A stretch of 6,411 nucleotides of DNA from Candidatus Kapaibacterium sp. (lineage in GTDB: Bacteria > Bacteroidota > Ignavibacteria > Kapaibacteriales > UBA961): the NCBI GenBank assembly GCA_023253875.1, contig JALRFC010000113.1:1-6411 (forward strand). Reading direction: 5' to 3'. Numbering within the stretch: the stretch's first letter is position 1; each line of letters starts with the position of its first letter. Shown in pieces: positions 5,881-6,411 of the stretch. The translations under genes were made by a program, and so were the position numbers. The notes under the pieces were generated by a model. It saw nothing but the letters and a program-made list of their open reading frames with translations. It had not been told where the DNA came from and did no database searches.

Positions 5881-6411
5881 ATGAATAGTGAAGTCTTGCA
5901 AAAGCAAACAATTTCCTTAATGAATACAATCAGCGATATTGGTGCAGCAACTGCTGTGCTGAATTGGGATCAAGAAACATATATGCCCCATGGTGCTTCG
6001 ATCATGCGTGCTGAGCAAATCTCAACGCTCAGTACTCTGATGCATCAAATGCTTACCGGAGAGCAAGCCAAAGAATTGGTACACAAGCTCAAAACAGGAC
6101 ATAATGCCGATCAACATCCACTCATGCGATTATTTGTTGAAGAGCATGAAAAGGCCGTGAAATTACCGGAAGATTTGGTGAAGAAAGTTTCCAAAGCCCA
6201 AGCATTGGGTCAGGACATTTGGAAAGAGGCCAGATCTAAAAAAGACTTCTCGATTTTTGAACCAATTCTTGATGAATTATTGACACTCAAAAGGGAAGAA
6301 GCAGAATGTAGAGGATATGCAGACAATCGGTATGATGCTTTGCTTGACATCTATGAGCCCGGTGCTACTGTCGCACATTTGAATCCGGTTTTTGACAAAT
6401 TACGTGATGCT
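5881..6411 (+). CDS. Family M32 metallocarboxypeptidase, N-terminal part (cut by right window edge)
   Basis: The first 177 codons of a carboxypeptidase Taq-type enzyme, a cytosolic zinc exopeptidase that removes C-terminal residues from peptides. The frame is open to the window end, about one third of the usual 500 or so residues. Seen here: LNWDQETYMPHGAS (27-40), the characteristic M32 N-terminal signature, then RAEQISTLSTLMHQML (43-58), a mainly helical region, and YDALLDIYEPGAT (151-163), also a family hallmark. The HEXXH zinc motif would lie beyond the window, so whether the enzyme is intact cannot be judged. No signal peptide is present. The gene follows the electron-transfer gene by 26 bp, probably in the same transcript. 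The link with queA looks like operon packing rather than a shared pathway. Confidence 0.93.
   Translation, partial: MNSEVLQKQTISLMNTISDIGAATAVLNWDQETYMPHGASIMRAEQISTLSTLMHQMLTGEQAKELVHKLKTGHNADQHPLMRLFVEEHEKAVKLPEDLVKKVSKAQALGQDIWKEARSKKDFSIFEPILDELLTLKREEAECRGYADNRYDALLDIYEPGATVAHLNPVFDKLRDA

Overview
The window holds six protein-coding genes in two divergent groups around a regulatory intergenic region at about 3380-3576. Two of the genes are cut by the window ends. Base composition is moderately AT-rich and similar throughout, and I see no mobile element, tRNA, rRNA or CRISPR array. The organism is a bacterium. The wording of QueA and UvrB and the weak or absent Shine-Dalgarno (SD) sequences before several genes are most like the Bacteroidetes/Chlorobi/Ignavibacteria side of bacterial diversity. 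This is a judgement from recalled family sequences, not a search.

Leftward (minus strand), from the centre to the left edge: uvrB (nucleotide excision repair helicase); a short-chain dehydrogenase starting 12 bp after the uvrB stop and almost certainly in the same transcript; a 157-bp gap with a perfect 8-bp dyad and a good Rho-independent terminator; then the first 96 codons of a family 2 glycosyltransferase. The terminator ends only 15 bp before the glycosyltransferase start codon, so that gene is either attenuated or dependent on read-through.

Rightward (plus strand), from the centre to the right edge: queA (the tRNA queuosine-modification enzyme); a 411-residue flavin/NAD(P)/iron-sulfur electron-transfer protein whose start overlaps the end of queA by 8 bp; and, 26 bp later, the first 177 codons of a family M32 metallocarboxypeptidase (carboxypeptidase Taq type). 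No terminator is visible between these three, so they read as an operon.

The uvrB-queA intergenic region is the densest non-coding part. It has a near-consensus plus-strand promoter (TTGACA, 18-bp spacer, TATATT), a weaker back-to-back minus-strand promoter, a nearly perfect inverted repeat at the predicted transcript start, a second hairpin in the leader, three copies of TTGNCAA, a mirrored ACTGTTT(T)CAG motif, and a perfect DnaA box with a second, degenerate one 11 bp away. The genes themselves are mostly housekeeping. The points most worth a second look are this intergenic region, the stand-alone electron-transfer protein coupled to queA, and the terminator placed against the glycosyltransferase start. 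I found no clear evidence of a wholly new system.
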